From assembly GCF_007830315.1 (NCBI RefSeq), contig NZ_VLKJ01000008.1, positions 1-64,000 of the forward strand: a stretch of DNA of 64,000 nt, read 5' to 3'. The notes under the pieces are model-generated. The model saw only the letters and a list, made by a program, of their open reading frames with translations, was not told the origin of the DNA and ran no database searches. The DNA is from Novosphingobium taihuense. Its GTDB lineage: Bacteria > Pseudomonadota > Alphaproteobacteria > Sphingomonadales > Sphingomonadaceae. Each line of letters opens with the position of its first letter. Position 1 is the stretch's first letter. The position numbers were made by a program, and so were the translations under genes. Of the stretch, positions 9,997-18,395 are shown in pieces.

Positions 9997-10800
9997 TTAA
10001 AAGGTGAAGCGCCCCATTCGCCGCGATGCAGGTGCAGGGTCAGGTATGACACGGTATCGCGCCGTGATCAGGCTGAACACGCCGAACAACAACAGCCCCG
10101 CTGCAATCAGTAAAAAGGCCGTGTTCATTTCCCGGAGATCGTTGATCGCTCCGCCGAGCGAGACCACTTCGCTGCTCCGACCGAACCAGGCTGTCCGCAG
10201 CAAGGACCAGCCGATCAGGCCCATCACGACCGCACGCGCAGCGTGTCCGGCTCGCCCGATCCAGCACGTCGCTGCAGGTGCGCGCGATGAGACATTGCGC
10301 ATGAAGTGTGCGGTGATCGCGGTCTTGGCCTGAAACACGGCCGCCACGGCGAGTCCCACTCCGACAATGCCGAGCAGCGCCTCGCCGAATGGCACGTCGA
10401 GCACGCTCGCGGCCATGTCCGCGGATTGGTCCTCGCCGGCATCCCGCGCGCCGCTCGCAATCTTGGCCGCGGTCCATGCCATGGCACAGTGGACAAGCGC
10501 GCTCGCGAAATAGCCGATCCTGAGCATCACGCCCTTGGCTGAACTGCCCTTTCGCTCGATGTCGAACACTGCCGCCGACAGGCGATAGATCGCATAACCG
10601 GTCAACCCGGCTGAGGCCAACGCCAGGACAAGAGAACCAGCCGGTATGGTGTGGAGCACCCGGAAAATATCGCCCGCGCCATCGTCGACGTCGGACTTGC
10701 GTGCTGTAAGCGCTAGATAGCCGAGCAACATATAGACCAGCCCGCGGGCGGCAAAGCCAAGCCTCACCAGCCACACCACCTTCTCCGACTTGTCGACCAC
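9997..10800 (-). CDS. DUF1206 family membrane protein
   Basis: A 267-residue inner-membrane protein with about six helices made of three related two-helix units. Each unit begins with a similar motif (VRLGFAARGLVYML, LRIGYFASALVHCA, GRAGHAARAVVMGL), as in DUF1206. No biochemical role is established. A GTG start at 10800 (VVDKSEKVVW) was chosen over an ATG 21 codons upstream, because GAGAGAGGAG sits 6-7 bases before it and the upstream residues are a basic non-family extension. It is probably cotranscribed with the glutaredoxin gene 67 bp upstream. Confidence 0.88.
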   Translation of the reverse strand: MVDKSEKVVWLVRLGFAARGLVYMLLGYLALTARKSDVDDGAGDIFRVLHTIPAGSLVLALASAGLTGYAIYRLSAAVFDIERKGSSAKGVMLRIGYFASALVHCAMAWTAAKIASGARDAGEDQSADMAASVLDVPFGEALLGIVGVGLAVAAVFQAKTAITAHFMRNVSSRAPAATCWIGRAGHAARAVVMGLIGWSLLRTAWFGRSSEVVSLGGAINDLREMNTAFLLIAAGLLLFGVFSLITARYRVIPDPAPASRRMGRFTF

Positions 10801-10867
10801 GCGCGCTCCTCTCTCCCGTTTTCGGGTGAGGAACGCGCGAGGTCGCATACGGTGCCGCCGCAAAACC

Positions 10868-11629
10868 TCAGGTCATCGAGGGCATGGCGAGCATCCACAG
10901 CGCCATAGCGACCATGACCACGTTCTCGGTCAGTGAAACAAAGCCCAGCGGCACTCGACCGGACCCGCCGACGCAAGCGCACTTCAACTCGCGCTTCTGC
11001 ACATAGACAGCATAGAACACCGAGACGCCGCCAATCGTCCCGATAAACAAGGCAATGGGGATCGAAAGCCAGGGCAGCGCACGCGCCGCCATCAGCACAC
11101 CGGCCAGCGCCTCGCCGAACGGATAGAGATAGGCATAGGGAACCCAGCGCCGCGCCAGCAGGTCATATCCAAGGAACATCGTGGCAAACCTGTCGACGTC
11201 CTGCAGCTTGAGCATGGCAAGCAACGTCATGGCGAAGGCGACGAACCATTCGATGGCCCGTCCGGTAAATGGCGTCGAGAAGACAGCGAAGCTCACCGCC
11301 ATCGCCAGCGCACCGGCGATTGCGAAAACGGCCAGAACGGGCACGTAGCTTACCGCGTCGGGATCGGCGACCTTGAGGCCAAGAAATCGGCGCGTATCGT
11401 CGTGCCCGCCGATGCGCTTGCCATCGATGAACACCTGCGGCGTCGTCTTTACGCCATGCTCAGCCTTGAATGCATCGGTTTCCTCGCGCGTGCGGAGCCA
11501 GTGATCCTCCACGCGGTAACCTTTGCTTTCCAGCAGGTGCTTCACCTTCACGCCATAAGGGCAGATGTGTTTGGGCATCACCATGCGATGCAGCACCGCG
11601 GTTCGATTCGGGGTCTGTGCGTTTTTCAT
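10868..11629 (-). CDS. Glutaredoxin-MauE/DoxX fusion membrane protein
   Basis: A 253-residue fusion. Residues 15-85 form a glutaredoxin fold with CPYG (23-26), TTPQVFIDG (62-70) and GGHDD (74-78). Residues from about 95 form four or five membrane helices of the MauE type, a family linked to disulfide or methylamine-dehydrogenase maturation. The predicted role is thiol-disulfide exchange at the membrane; the substrate is unknown. The start MKNAQTPNRT was chosen because the longer frame would begin inside the promoter -35 box. The ATG lies about where transcription should start, so the mRNA may be leaderless. It is divergent from a MerR regulator. Confidence 0.85.
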   Translation of the reverse strand: MKNAQTPNRTAVLHRMVMPKHICPYGVKVKHLLESKGYRVEDHWLRTREETDAFKAEHGVKTTPQVFIDGKRIGGHDDTRRFLGLKVADPDAVSYVPVLAVFAIAGALAMAVSFAVFSTPFTGRAIEWFVAFAMTLLAMLKLQDVDRFATMFLGYDLLARRWVPYAYLYPFGEALAGVLMAARALPWLSIPIALFIGTIGGVSVFYAVYVQKRELKCACVGGSGRVPLGFVSLTENVVMVAMALWMLAMPSMT

Positions 11630-11636
11630 GAATGAA

Positions 11637-11668
11637 CCTATAGCTTGCGTACCATGGTACGGAGTCAA
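11637..11668 (-). promoter_or_regulatory. MerR-type promoter and operator for the glutaredoxin gene
   Basis: On the minus strand a -35 box TTGACT (11668-11663) and a -10 box TATAGG (11642-11637) are 20 bp apart, longer than the optimal 17. Between them lies a perfect 14-bp palindrome, CGTACCATGGTACG (11648-11661). A long spacer filled by a dyad is the hallmark of promoters that MerR-family proteins activate by DNA distortion. The divergent MerR gene starts 13 bp beyond the dyad and is presumably the binding partner. Confidence 0.75.
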
Positions 11669-11673
11669 GCGGT

Positions 11674-12069
11674 ATGGCGATGACGATCTCGCAACTTGCC
11701 AAGGGCGCAGGCGTCGGCGTCGAGACGGTGCGCTTCTATCAACGCAAGGGTCTGCTCGATGATCCCAGGCCCAGCCGCACTGGCAGGGAAGGGCAGAAGC
11801 ACTACGGTCCCGATGATCTGCGCCGCCTGCGCTTTGTTCGAAGCGCGCAGGGCGCTGGCTTCACCCTGTCGGAAATCGCCGAGCTTCTGGCGCTCGATGC
11901 AGGTCACGATCGCCCGCGTGCCCGCGAAATGGCGCGCACGCGGCTCGAAGCCATCGATCAGGAGATCGCCCGCCTCGAAACCGCACGACAAGCGCTGCAC
12001 AAGCTCGCCCGAGAGTGCGCCAGGGGCGATGCAGGACCATGCCCGATCATCGCCGCGTTCGAGAGTTGA
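11674..12069 (+). CDS. MerR-family transcriptional regulator
   Basis: A 131-residue regulator with an N-terminal winged HTH (ISQLAKGAGVGVETVRFYQRKGLL), a dimerisation helix and a C-terminal effector loop. The C-terminus ECARGDAGPCPIIAAFES has two cysteines placed like the last two metal ligands of MerR. The first ligand, expected in the segment LALDAGHDRPR, is missing, so mercury sensing of the classical kind is unlikely. It probably activates the divergent glutaredoxin-MauE gene through the 14-bp dyad and represses itself. An alternative ATG two codons downstream (MTISQL) is equally possible. Confidence 0.88.
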   Translation: MAMTISQLAKGAGVGVETVRFYQRKGLLDDPRPSRTGREGQKHYGPDDLRRLRFVRSAQGAGFTLSEIAELLALDAGHDRPRAREMARTRLEAIDQEIARLETARQALHKLARECARGDAGPCPIIAAFES

Positions 12070-12167
12070 ACTCGTCAAATCGTCTCCGAACTGCAAGTAT
12101 TTCTCAGGTCAAAGTGGTTTGACAACAAGTTGCATTCTGGCACGATCCCCAAATAGAAGGGGGAATC

Positions 12168-13097
12168 ATGTATATGCGCATGGAACGTGTTCGATCACGC
12201 CTGATGTTGTCAGCATTCGCGCTGGCACTTGGAATTACGGCAGTGCCGTTGCAGGCAGCCGACCAGCAGCTTACCCCTGCACAGCAACAGTTTCTTGAAA
12301 TTGCCAAGAGCCTGAAGCCACGCTCCGGCAAGGTCGCATTGCCTGAAGCGCGCGTATCTCTCGACCTTGGCGACAAATACGAGTTCTACGGGCCAACCGA
12401 TGCCCGCAAGATACTGGTTGATATATGGCAGAACCCGCCCGGCGCAGCCGAAGGCGTTATCGGCATCGTCTTTCCAAAAGGAGGCAGCCCACTCTCGGGA
12501 TCCTGGGGTGCCGTACTCACATACGAGGATACGGGTTTCGTCGAAGACAGTGACGCTGCCGATGCCGATTTCGACACCATTCTTTCAGACATGAAGCAGG
12601 CCAGCGAGGACAGCAATGCTGAGCGGAAATCGCAAGGCTATCCACCGATGCATATTGCCGGGTGGGCCGAGCCGCCGAAGTACAATCCGCAGACTCATTC
12701 CGTGGTCTGGGCGCGCGATCTTCTGGTCGAAGGGGATCAGGTTCACAGCCTGAACTATGACCTTCGTACGCTCGGTCGCAGTGGTGTCCTAAGCGCCAAC
12801 TTCGTCGCCATGATGCCTGACCTTGCATCCATTCGCACGGCAGCAGCAGACTTTGCGCAGCATGCAAGTTTCGATGCCGGTGCACGCTATGCGGATTATG
12901 ACGCCTCCACCGATCGCAAGGCCGACTATGGCATAGGCGGTCTTGTTGCCGCCGGCGTGGGTGTCGCGGCAGCCAAAAAGTTGGGTCTGTTCGCCATTCT
13001 GTTGAAGTTCCTGAAGCCCATCCTTCTGGGGCTCGCGGCGTTCGGAGCGGGCATCGCGCGCTATTGGCGCCGCCTGTTCAATCGTAGGGCCGAATGA
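12168..13097 (+). CDS. DUF2167 family membrane protein
   Basis: A 309-residue exported and membrane-anchored protein of the DUF2167 family. It has a signal peptide (about 12-30, ending AVPLQAA), a soluble domain with GVIGIVFPKGGSPLSGSWGA and YEDTGFVEDSDA, and a C-terminal hydrophobic region (about 255-300) with a basic tail. The function of the family is unknown. The ATG at 12168 is preceded by GAAGGGGG at good spacing. A TTGACA at about 12118 is a possible -35 box, but no good -10 was seen. It is convergent with ychF. Confidence 0.85.
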   Translation: MYMRMERVRSRLMLSAFALALGITAVPLQAADQQLTPAQQQFLEIAKSLKPRSGKVALPEARVSLDLGDKYEFYGPTDARKILVDIWQNPPGAAEGVIGIVFPKGGSPLSGSWGAVLTYEDTGFVEDSDAADADFDTILSDMKQASEDSNAERKSQGYPPMHIAGWAEPPKYNPQTHSVVWARDLLVEGDQVHSLNYDLRTLGRSGVLSANFVAMMPDLASIRTAAADFAQHASFDAGARYADYDASTDRKADYGIGGLVAAGVGVAAAKKLGLFAILLKFLKPILLGLAAFGAGIARYWRRLFNRRAE

Positions 13098-13118
13098 ATC
13101 AATCGATCAGATTTATCG

Positions 13119-13144
13119 AAGGCGGCGGATCGGTCTGCCGCCTT
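13119..13144. terminator. Hairpin between convergent DUF2167 gene and ychF
   Basis: A perfect 8-bp stem (AAGGCGGC at 13119-13126, GCCGCCTT at 13137-13144) with a 10-base loop lies between two converging genes. It has no run of T on either side, so it may end or protect both transcripts weakly. Confidence 0.5.
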
Positions 13145-13168
13145 CCGATTACCGAGGGTTGACCTGCG

Positions 13169-14269
13169 TCAGACGTTGAACTTGAAGTGGAGGACGTCGC
13201 CGTCCTTCACCACGTATTCCTTGCCTTCCTGGCGCAGCTTGCCGGCATCGCGCGCTGCGCTTTCTCCGCCGAGGCTGACGAAGTCGTCGAAGGCGATGGT
13301 TTCGGCACGGATGAAGCCGCGCTGCATGTCCGAGTGGATCTCGCCCGCTGCCTCGGGGGCCTTGGCGCCCTGATGCACGGTCCAGGCGCGCGCTTCCTTG
13401 GGGCCGACAGTGAAGAAGGTGATCAGGTGCAGCAGGTCGTAGCCCGAGCGGATCACGCGGGCGAGGCCGGTTTCGTGCAGGCCCATTTCCTCAAGGAACA
13501 CGGTCCGCTCCTCGGCATCCATGCCGACAAGTTCGGACTCGATCGCCGCCGACACGATCACCGCGTTTGCGCCCTCGGCCTTGGCCTTTTCGAATACGCG
13601 TGCCGAGAAAGCGTTGCCGTTCGCCGCGCTTTCTTCCTCAACATTGCAGACATAGAGCACAGGCTTGGCGGTGAGCAGCTGCGCCTGCTTGAACACGCGC
13701 AGTTCCTCGTCGTCCTTTGGCTGCGTCAGCCGCGCGGGCTTGCCCTCGCGCAGCAGTTCGAGCGCCTGTCCGAGCACTGACGCGATGATCTTCGATTCCT
13801 TGTCGCCCGCCTTGGCCTTCTTTTCGGCTGCCGGAACGCGCTTTTCGAGGCTTTCGAGGTCCGACAGCATCAGTTCGGTCTCGACCGTCTCTGCGTCGGA
13901 AATCGGATCGACCTTGTTGTCGACATGCTGGATGTCATCGTTCTCGAAGCAGCGCAGCACGTGAACGATGGCGTCCACCTCGCGAATGTTGCCGAGAAAC
14001 TGGTTGCCGAGCCCTTCGCCCTTCGAGGCACCGCGCACGAGGCCCGCAATGTCGACGAAGCCGAGCTGCGTCGGGATGATCTTCTGGCTGCCTGCAATCT
14101 GCGCCAGCTTGTCGAGGCGCGGATCGGGCACGCCGACGTTTCCGACGTTGGGCTCGATCGTGCAGAACGGATAGTTCGCGGCCTGCGCGGCCTGCGTCTC
14201 GGTCAGCGCGTTGAACAGCGTCGACTTGCCGACATTGGGAAGGCCGACGATCCCGCAACGAAAACCCAT
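13169..14269 (-). CDS. ychF: Redox-regulated ATPase YchF (OLA1 family)
   Basis: YchF is an Obg-related P-loop protein that prefers ATP and associates with ribosomes. The 366-residue protein has the P-loop GLPNVGKST near its start, a coiled-coil insertion, and the NVEEE segment that replaces the guanine-specific NKxD motif and explains ATP preference. It ends in a TGS domain ([18 protein letters not shown] to [13 protein letters not shown]). The ATG at 14269 (MGFRCGIVG) was chosen because GGAG lies seven bases upstream and it matches the usual N-terminus. It is divergent from the first TPR lipoprotein. Confidence 0.97.
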   Translation of the reverse strand: MGFRCGIVGLPNVGKSTLFNALTETQAAQAANYPFCTIEPNVGNVGVPDPRLDKLAQIAGSQKIIPTQLGFVDIAGLVRGASKGEGLGNQFLGNIREVDAIVHVLRCFENDDIQHVDNKVDPISDAETVETELMLSDLESLEKRVPAAEKKAKAGDKESKIIASVLGQALELLREGKPARLTQPKDDEELRVFKQAQLLTAKPVLYVCNVEEESAANGNAFSARVFEKAKAEGANAVIVSAAIESELVGMDAEERTVFLEEMGLHETGLARVIRSGYDLLHLITFFTVGPKEARAWTVHQGAKAPEAAGEIHSDMQRGFIRAETIAFDDFVSLGGESAARDAGKLRQEGKEYVVKDGDVLHFKFNV

Positions 14270-14382
14270 TTTCAAACTCCTTGGCTGGCCGCGCCTTTAG
14301 CGGGCCGCACGGGATTTGGAAACCTTCACGGAAATTTCAGGGATTGGGCGCACTAAGCGCTTCACGCGTGGAGAGAATTGCG

Positions 14383-15888
14383 ATGAAAAAGCTGGCCTTG
14401 CTCATCCTGCCGCTACTGCTGGCAGCTTGTACCGACAGCCCGCAGGAGCGCGCCGAGCGCGCGCGCAAGTCGTTCGAGGCACATGACTATCGCGCGGCGC
14501 AAGTCGACCTCGCGGCCGCGCTCGAAGCCAATCCGCAAGACCCTGCGTTGCTTGAGCTCCACGCGCGCAACGCACTGGCCATGGGTGATGGTATCGCTGC
14601 CGAAGCCTCGTTGGCCAAGCTTCCCGAAGGCAGGCGCCCCGCAGACTTCGCGTTGCTGATGAGCGAGGCCAATCTTCTGCGCGGCCTTCCAGACGATGCG
14701 CTCGCCGCGCTAGGGGGCGAGGCCTCTGCCGGCGCACAGCGCTTGCGCGCGCTCGCCCTGCTGGCAAAGGAAGACCGCGAAGGCGCCGCCAAGGCTTTTG
14801 CCGCAGGGGCAGAGGGCAAGCCTGATGCGCGGCTGCTGTCGGACTATGCACGGTTCACGCTGATGGGCGGAGATATCAAGCAGGCGCGGGCCCTTGCTGA
14901 CCGCGCCAAGGCCGCCGACCCCGGCATGATCGACGCGCTTCTTGCAGACGCCGAAGTCGCCACGGCGGAAGGCCGTCTGGCACAGGCGCTCGCCGGATAC
15001 GAAGCTGCCGTCGATGCCTATCCCGGAAATCTTGCAGCCCTTGCCGGAAAGGCCGCAGTGCTCGGCGATCTTGGCCGGACCAGCGAGATGGAAGGCGTTC
15101 TCAAGTCACTGGCCGAGGTCAAGGGTGGCGGGCAGGTCGCCTATCTTCAGGCCCGGGCTGCCGCCTCGCGCGGAGACTGGCAGACCGTGCGGAGCGTGCT
15201 TCAGGCCAACGAAGCCTCGCTCGTCGGCAAGGACGAGGCGACCGTGCTCTACGCACAGGCCCTTGTGCAGCTCAAGCAGCCCGAACAGGCTCGCGCCAAG
15301 TTGCAGCCCCTGCTGACACGCAACCCCGGCAGCGCAACGCTGCGGCGCGAACTTGCCAAGGCGCAACTCGCCGCAGGCGATCCTCGCGGCGCTGTCGAAA
15401 CCATGCGGCCGTTTGCCGAAGTGCAGACCGCCGATGCCGAAGACCTGCGCCTGCTTGCCAAGGCCGCAGAAGCTTCGGGCGATCCTGATGCCGCCAAGCT
15501 CGCCGAGAAAGCAAGGTTTCCGTCCGCGCAGGCCATGGCCGCGACGCTGGCACAGGCCGATACGGCGATGAGGCAGTCCAACTGGGGCAATGCGATCGCC
15601 GCATACGAGCGCCTGCTCGCCGTGACCGATGGCAAGAACCCGCTGGTCCTCAACAATATGGCCTATGCACAAGGGATGGTCGGCAACAAGACCAAGGCGC
15701 TGGAATTTGCCGAGCGGGCCTACAAGGCTGCGCCAACAAGCGCCTCGGTGATGGATACGCTCGGATGGCTGCTGGTCGAGACGGGCAAGGACCGTTCACG
15801 CGGCCTGTCCCTGTTGCGCGACGCCGCTTCCAAGGCGCCGAACAACGCAACCATCTCAGGGCACCTGCGCAGCGCCGAAAAGGGCTGA
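14383..15888 (+). CDS. TPR-repeat lipoprotein, copy 1
   Basis: A 501-residue tetratricopeptide protein with a lipoprotein signal (MKKLALLILPLLLAACTDS, Cys16), so probably periplasmic and membrane-anchored. Helical TPR units run through most of the chain; clear ones include YRAAQVDLAAALEANPQDPA and AIAAYERLLAVTDGKNPLVL. It is a paralogue of the gene at 16851, sharing the Cys16 position, ARFxxxxGDI/L and the RGDWQTVR / KGDWNTVR segments. The start was chosen for GGAGAG upstream and the clean signal peptide. It faces a PEP-CTERM gene, as its paralogue does. TPR proteins of this kind occur in exosortase/PEP-CTERM loci; that role is inferred here. Confidence 0.88.
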   Translation: MKKLALLILPLLLAACTDSPQERAERARKSFEAHDYRAAQVDLAAALEANPQDPALLELHARNALAMGDGIAAEASLAKLPEGRRPADFALLMSEANLLRGLPDDALAALGGEASAGAQRLRALALLAKEDREGAAKAFAAGAEGKPDARLLSDYARFTLMGGDIKQARALADRAKAADPGMIDALLADAEVATAEGRLAQALAGYEAAVDAYPGNLAALAGKAAVLGDLGRTSEMEGVLKSLAEVKGGGQVAYLQARAAASRGDWQTVRSVLQANEASLVGKDEATVLYAQALVQLKQPEQARAKLQPLLTRNPGSATLRRELAKAQLAAGDPRGAVETMRPFAEVQTADAEDLRLLAKAAEASGDPDAAKLAEKARFPSAQAMAATLAQADTAMRQSNWGNAIAAYERLLAVTDGKNPLVLNNMAYAQGMVGNKTKALEFAERAYKAAPTSASVMDTLGWLLVETGKDRSRGLSLLRDAASKAPNNATISGHLRSAEKG

Positions 15889-15899
15889 GCGCAAACGAA

Positions 15900-15927
15900 A
15901 AGGGAGCCTGCTTGCGCAAGCTCCCTT
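15900..15927 (-). terminator. Hairpin between TPR copy 1 and PEP-CTERM gene 1
   Basis: A perfect 8-bp stem (AAGGGAGC at 15900-15907 with GCTCCCTT at 15920-15927). On the minus strand it is followed by TTCG after the TT of the stem, giving a short T-rich run, which fits termination of the PEP-CTERM transcript. It may also act on the converging TPR transcript. Confidence 0.55.
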
Positions 15928-15948
15928 CCGATTATCCTGTATTCGCGA

Positions 15949-16665
15949 TCAGGCGGCGAGTGCGATCCGGCGCGGTGCCGTCTGGCGGCGACGTGCCAGC
16001 GCCAGACCGACCAGGCCAGCGCCCAGAAGGCCGAGCATGCCCGGCTCGGGAACCGGCGTGCCACCGGTCGATCCGCCCGTGCTGCTGAGCGTGCCCGAGC
16101 CGCTGGCCGAGCTGATGCCGGGGACGCCGGTGATCGACTGGTAGCGGACGTAGAAGTCGCTCAGCGTCAGCGAGCTGACCGGCTGAGAGAAGCTGAGCGT
16201 GAACGAACCCGTGCCGCTTTGGCCCAGCGTAAGACCACCGCTGCCACCGCCTGCACAGCTGCCGGTCTGCGCGTCCTTGAAGCAGACGTCGACGGTGCCG
16301 ATGCCATTGGGATAGTTTGACGACAGCGTCGTGTACGAGAACGCACCGGTGCTGGTGGCCGAAGAAATGTTCGGATCGGTGTTGAACGCAAAGCTCGAGA
16401 TGCGCGAGCCGGTGACCGGGGCCGAGCTGGTGTTCGCCACGCTGTAGTCGAACGTGTAGTCGTTGCCCGAGATGCCGGTCAGCTTGAACGTCGTCGAACC
16501 GGTCAGCCCGTCGATGTTCGTGCCACCCGAGAAGCCGTTGTAGTTGAGCGAGAAGCTGGTGCCGATGTCACCCGATCCAAGCGTTACGGAATCCGCAAAA
16601 GCGGGCGATGCGACCGCCATGGCCGCGCTGGCGGCAAGGCCGGCAAGAACTTTCCTGAATGTCAT
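15949..16665 (-). CDS. PEP-CTERM sorting-domain protein 1
   Basis: A 238-residue secreted protein: signal peptide (1-25, ending SPAFADS), a Ser/Thr/Gly-rich beta-type body, and a C-terminal sorting signal. The signal has VPEP (205-208), a hydrophobic helix (LGLLGAGLVGLALA) and basic RRR. Exosortase cleaves such signals and the product is exported to the surface or matrix. The last 11 residues after RRR (QTAPRRIALAA) extend beyond the usual end. A perfect sigma-54 promoter lies 44 bp upstream of the ATG. MTFRKVLAG was chosen as start over a Met five codons upstream. It may belong to the cistern family of PEP-CTERM proteins, but I am not sure. Confidence 0.88.
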   Translation of the reverse strand: MTFRKVLAGLAASAAMAVASPAFADSVTLGSGDIGTSFSLNYNGFSGGTNIDGLTGSTTFKLTGISGNDYTFDYSVANTSSAPVTGSRISSFAFNTDPNISSATSTGAFSYTTLSSNYPNGIGTVDVCFKDAQTGSCAGGGSGGLTLGQSGTGSFTLSFSQPVSSLTLSDFYVRYQSITGVPGISSASGSGTLSSTGGSTGGTPVPEPGMLGLLGAGLVGLALARRRQTAPRRIALAA

Positions 16666-16708
16666 CGATTCTGCTCCCATGAACCGGAATTCGGTTAATC
16701 GTTATGAA

Positions 16709-16724
16709 AGCAATGCCTGTGCCA
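16709..16724 (-). promoter_or_regulatory. Sigma-54 promoter of PEP-CTERM gene 1
   Basis: On the minus strand the sequence reads TGGCAC-AGGCA-TTGCT, an exact match to the -24/-12 consensus TGGCAC-N5-TTGCW recognised by RpoN. It leaves a leader of about 30 bases before the ATG at 16665. Sigma-54 promoters need an enhancer-binding protein; in described exosortase systems this is the PrsR-type activator, not encoded in this window. Confidence 0.85.
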
Positions 16725-16747
16725 ATTGCGGATTTCAGCCATTTGTA

Positions 16748-16757
16748 ATGATTAACG
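16748..16757 (-). promoter_or_regulatory. Shared upstream box, copy 1 (CGTTAATCAT)
   Basis: The 10-mer CGTTAATCAT on the minus strand lies exactly 23 bp upstream of the -24 element of PEP-CTERM gene 1. The other PEP-CTERM gene has CGTTAACCAT at exactly 23 bp from its -24 element. The match in sequence and spacing suggests a protein-binding site or recent duplication of the promoter. Confidence 0.5.
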
Positions 16758-16850
16758 ATGTTTGAGGCGTAAGTTTTTCCGACAGCGCCGCTGCGGATTT
16801 CGTTCGGAGTTTTCACCAAAGATTCAGTGCTAGCTGGCATCACCATTGTC

Positions 16851-18365
16851 ATGCGAACGCGTCTTGCCCTTGCCATGCTTCTCGCGCTTTCTGCCTGCGG
16901 TGACAGCGCCGACGACCGGATTGCCCGCGCGCGGCAGGAAATCGCGGGGATGGAACTTGCAGCCGCGCGGGTCGATCTCGTTTCGGCGCTGGAGCAAAAA
17001 GGCGATGATCGCCAAATCTTGCGCCTGCTGGCGGATGTCCAACTCCGGTTGGGTGATGGAGACGGCGCTGCAGCGACGGCCGAGCGGCTTGAACGGGCAG
17101 GGACTCCGGCTTCCGATCTCGTCCTGATCAGAGCCGAGGCGGCACTGCTGCGCGGCCATCCCGACGAGGCGCTGGCCTTGCTGGGCAATGCCGCAAGCCC
17201 GACCGCGGAACGCGTCCGCGCCGCGGCTCTGGCTGACAAGCAGGATGCAACCGGCGCACTCGCGGCCTTGCGGCGTGGCGCGGCGGCGGGGGCTGATGCC
17301 CTGCTGCTGCGCGATTACGCCCGTTTCTTGATCGGTTCTGGCGACCTTGATGGCGCCACAAGCCAGATCGCCGCCTTGTCACGGCTTCAGCCGGACGGTT
17401 TCGATGCCCTGATGCTCGGTGCAGACGTCGCGTCCCGGCGCGGCCGTTATGCAGACGCGCACGCTCTTCTTGAGCGTGCAGCAGCGCGCTACCCGGGGGT
17501 GCCCGATCCCCTTATCGCCCGCGCAACCGTGTTCGACCTTGAAGGCAAGCTCGACGACGCTGTCGCTGCAACCAAGCGCGCGGCGGCAATCGCGCCTGAT
17601 GATGTGCGTGTGCGCGATCTCAATGTTCAGTTCGCAGCGATGAAGGGTGACTGGAATACTGTCCGGACCATCCTTGCCAAGCAGGAGCGCGATCTCGATC
17701 CGCTGTCTGCCAACGGCCTCAGCTATGCCGAGGCAATGCTGCGCACGGGCCATCCGGAGCAGGCAAGGGCGCTCTTCCAGCGCGCGTTGACCCGCTCGCC
17801 GAACAACCCATTCTCGCGGATCATGCTGGCCGAGGCGCAGCTGGAGACCGGCGATGCGCGCGCGGCCTACACGACCGTCTATCCGCTTGCGAACAGCATG
17901 ATGGCCGATCAACGTGAGCTTGAGCTGGCCGCTAAGGCGGCCGAAGCTGCAGGCCTGCCTGAAGCGGGCAAGTTCAAGGCCCGGCTTGCCGATGCGCGGC
18001 AAATTGCTGCTCAGAAACTCGTCGCGCAGGGGCAGTCGGCAACTGCACGCGAAGATTGGGCTACCGCCGCCGCCGCCTACGCCCAACTGGCGCAGCTTGG
18101 CGAAGATGCGGAAGTGCTCAAGCGCCTTGCCTATGCCCTGAGCCATCAGGGCAAGGTAGACGAGGCCATCAGCGCTGCGGACCGCGCCAGATCACTCCGG
18201 CCCGAGGATCCTGACACGAGCTACATGGCTGGGCTGGTAAGGGCCAGGGCCGGACGCGATATCCCAGCAGCCGTGGCGTTGTTGCGTCAGGCGGCGCAGG
18301 CCGATCCGGGCAACCCGGTCTTCCGGCAAACGCTTGCCCGTTATCAGCCGCGCCAAGGCGCCTGA
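16851..18365 (+). CDS. TPR-repeat lipoprotein, copy 2
   Basis: A 504-residue TPR protein with lipoprotein signal MRTRLALAMLLALSACGDS (Cys16), hence probably membrane-anchored in the periplasm. It has about ten helical repeats, including DARAAYTTVYPLANS, EDWATAAAAYAQLAQLG and ALSHQGKVDEAISAADRAR. It is clearly paralogous to the gene at 14383 over its length but well diverged. It converges on a PEP-CTERM gene, repeating the arrangement upstream. The ATG at 16851 was chosen over one eight codons earlier, because it gives the shorter typical lipoprotein leader. The last codons lie inside a large inverted repeat. Confidence 0.88.
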   Translation: MRTRLALAMLLALSACGDSADDRIARARQEIAGMELAAARVDLVSALEQKGDDRQILRLLADVQLRLGDGDGAAATAERLERAGTPASDLVLIRAEAALLRGHPDEALALLGNAASPTAERVRAAALADKQDATGALAALRRGAAAGADALLLRDYARFLIGSGDLDGATSQIAALSRLQPDGFDALMLGADVASRRGRYADAHALLERAAARYPGVPDPLIARATVFDLEGKLDDAVAATKRAAAIAPDDVRVRDLNVQFAAMKGDWNTVRTILAKQERDLDPLSANGLSYAEAMLRTGHPEQARALFQRALTRSPNNPFSRIMLAEAQLETGDARAAYTTVYPLANSMMADQRELELAAKAAEAAGLPEAGKFKARLADARQIAAQKLVAQGQSATAREDWATAAAAYAQLAQLGEDAEVLKRLAYALSHQGKVDEAISAADRARSLRPEDPDTSYMAGLVRARAGRDIPAAVALLRQAAQADPGNPVFRQTLARYQPRQGA

Positions 18366-18381
18366 TAACGGGGGGCAAGCG
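18331..18381. terminator. Long hairpin across the end of TPR copy 2
   Basis: CGCTTGCC-CGTTATCAG (18331-18347) pairs with CTGATAACG and GGCAAGCG (18362-18381), with a GGG bulge on the right and an inner GCGCC/GGCGC stem. It spans the stop codon at 18363-18365 and ends 14 bp before the converging PEP-CTERM stop, so it may terminate or insulate both transcripts. Confidence 0.55.
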
Positions 18382-18395
18382 CTACACGCACCAGC

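Noticed and set aside
11674..12069. Mercury resistance regulator MerR proper
   Set aside because: Only two of the three mercury-binding cysteines are present and there is no merT, merP or merA nearby.
16835..16850. TGGCAT-N5-TTGTC before TPR copy 2, similar to a sigma-54 site
   Set aside because: The invariant GC of the -12 element is GT, and the site would abut the ATG, leaving no room for a transcript start.
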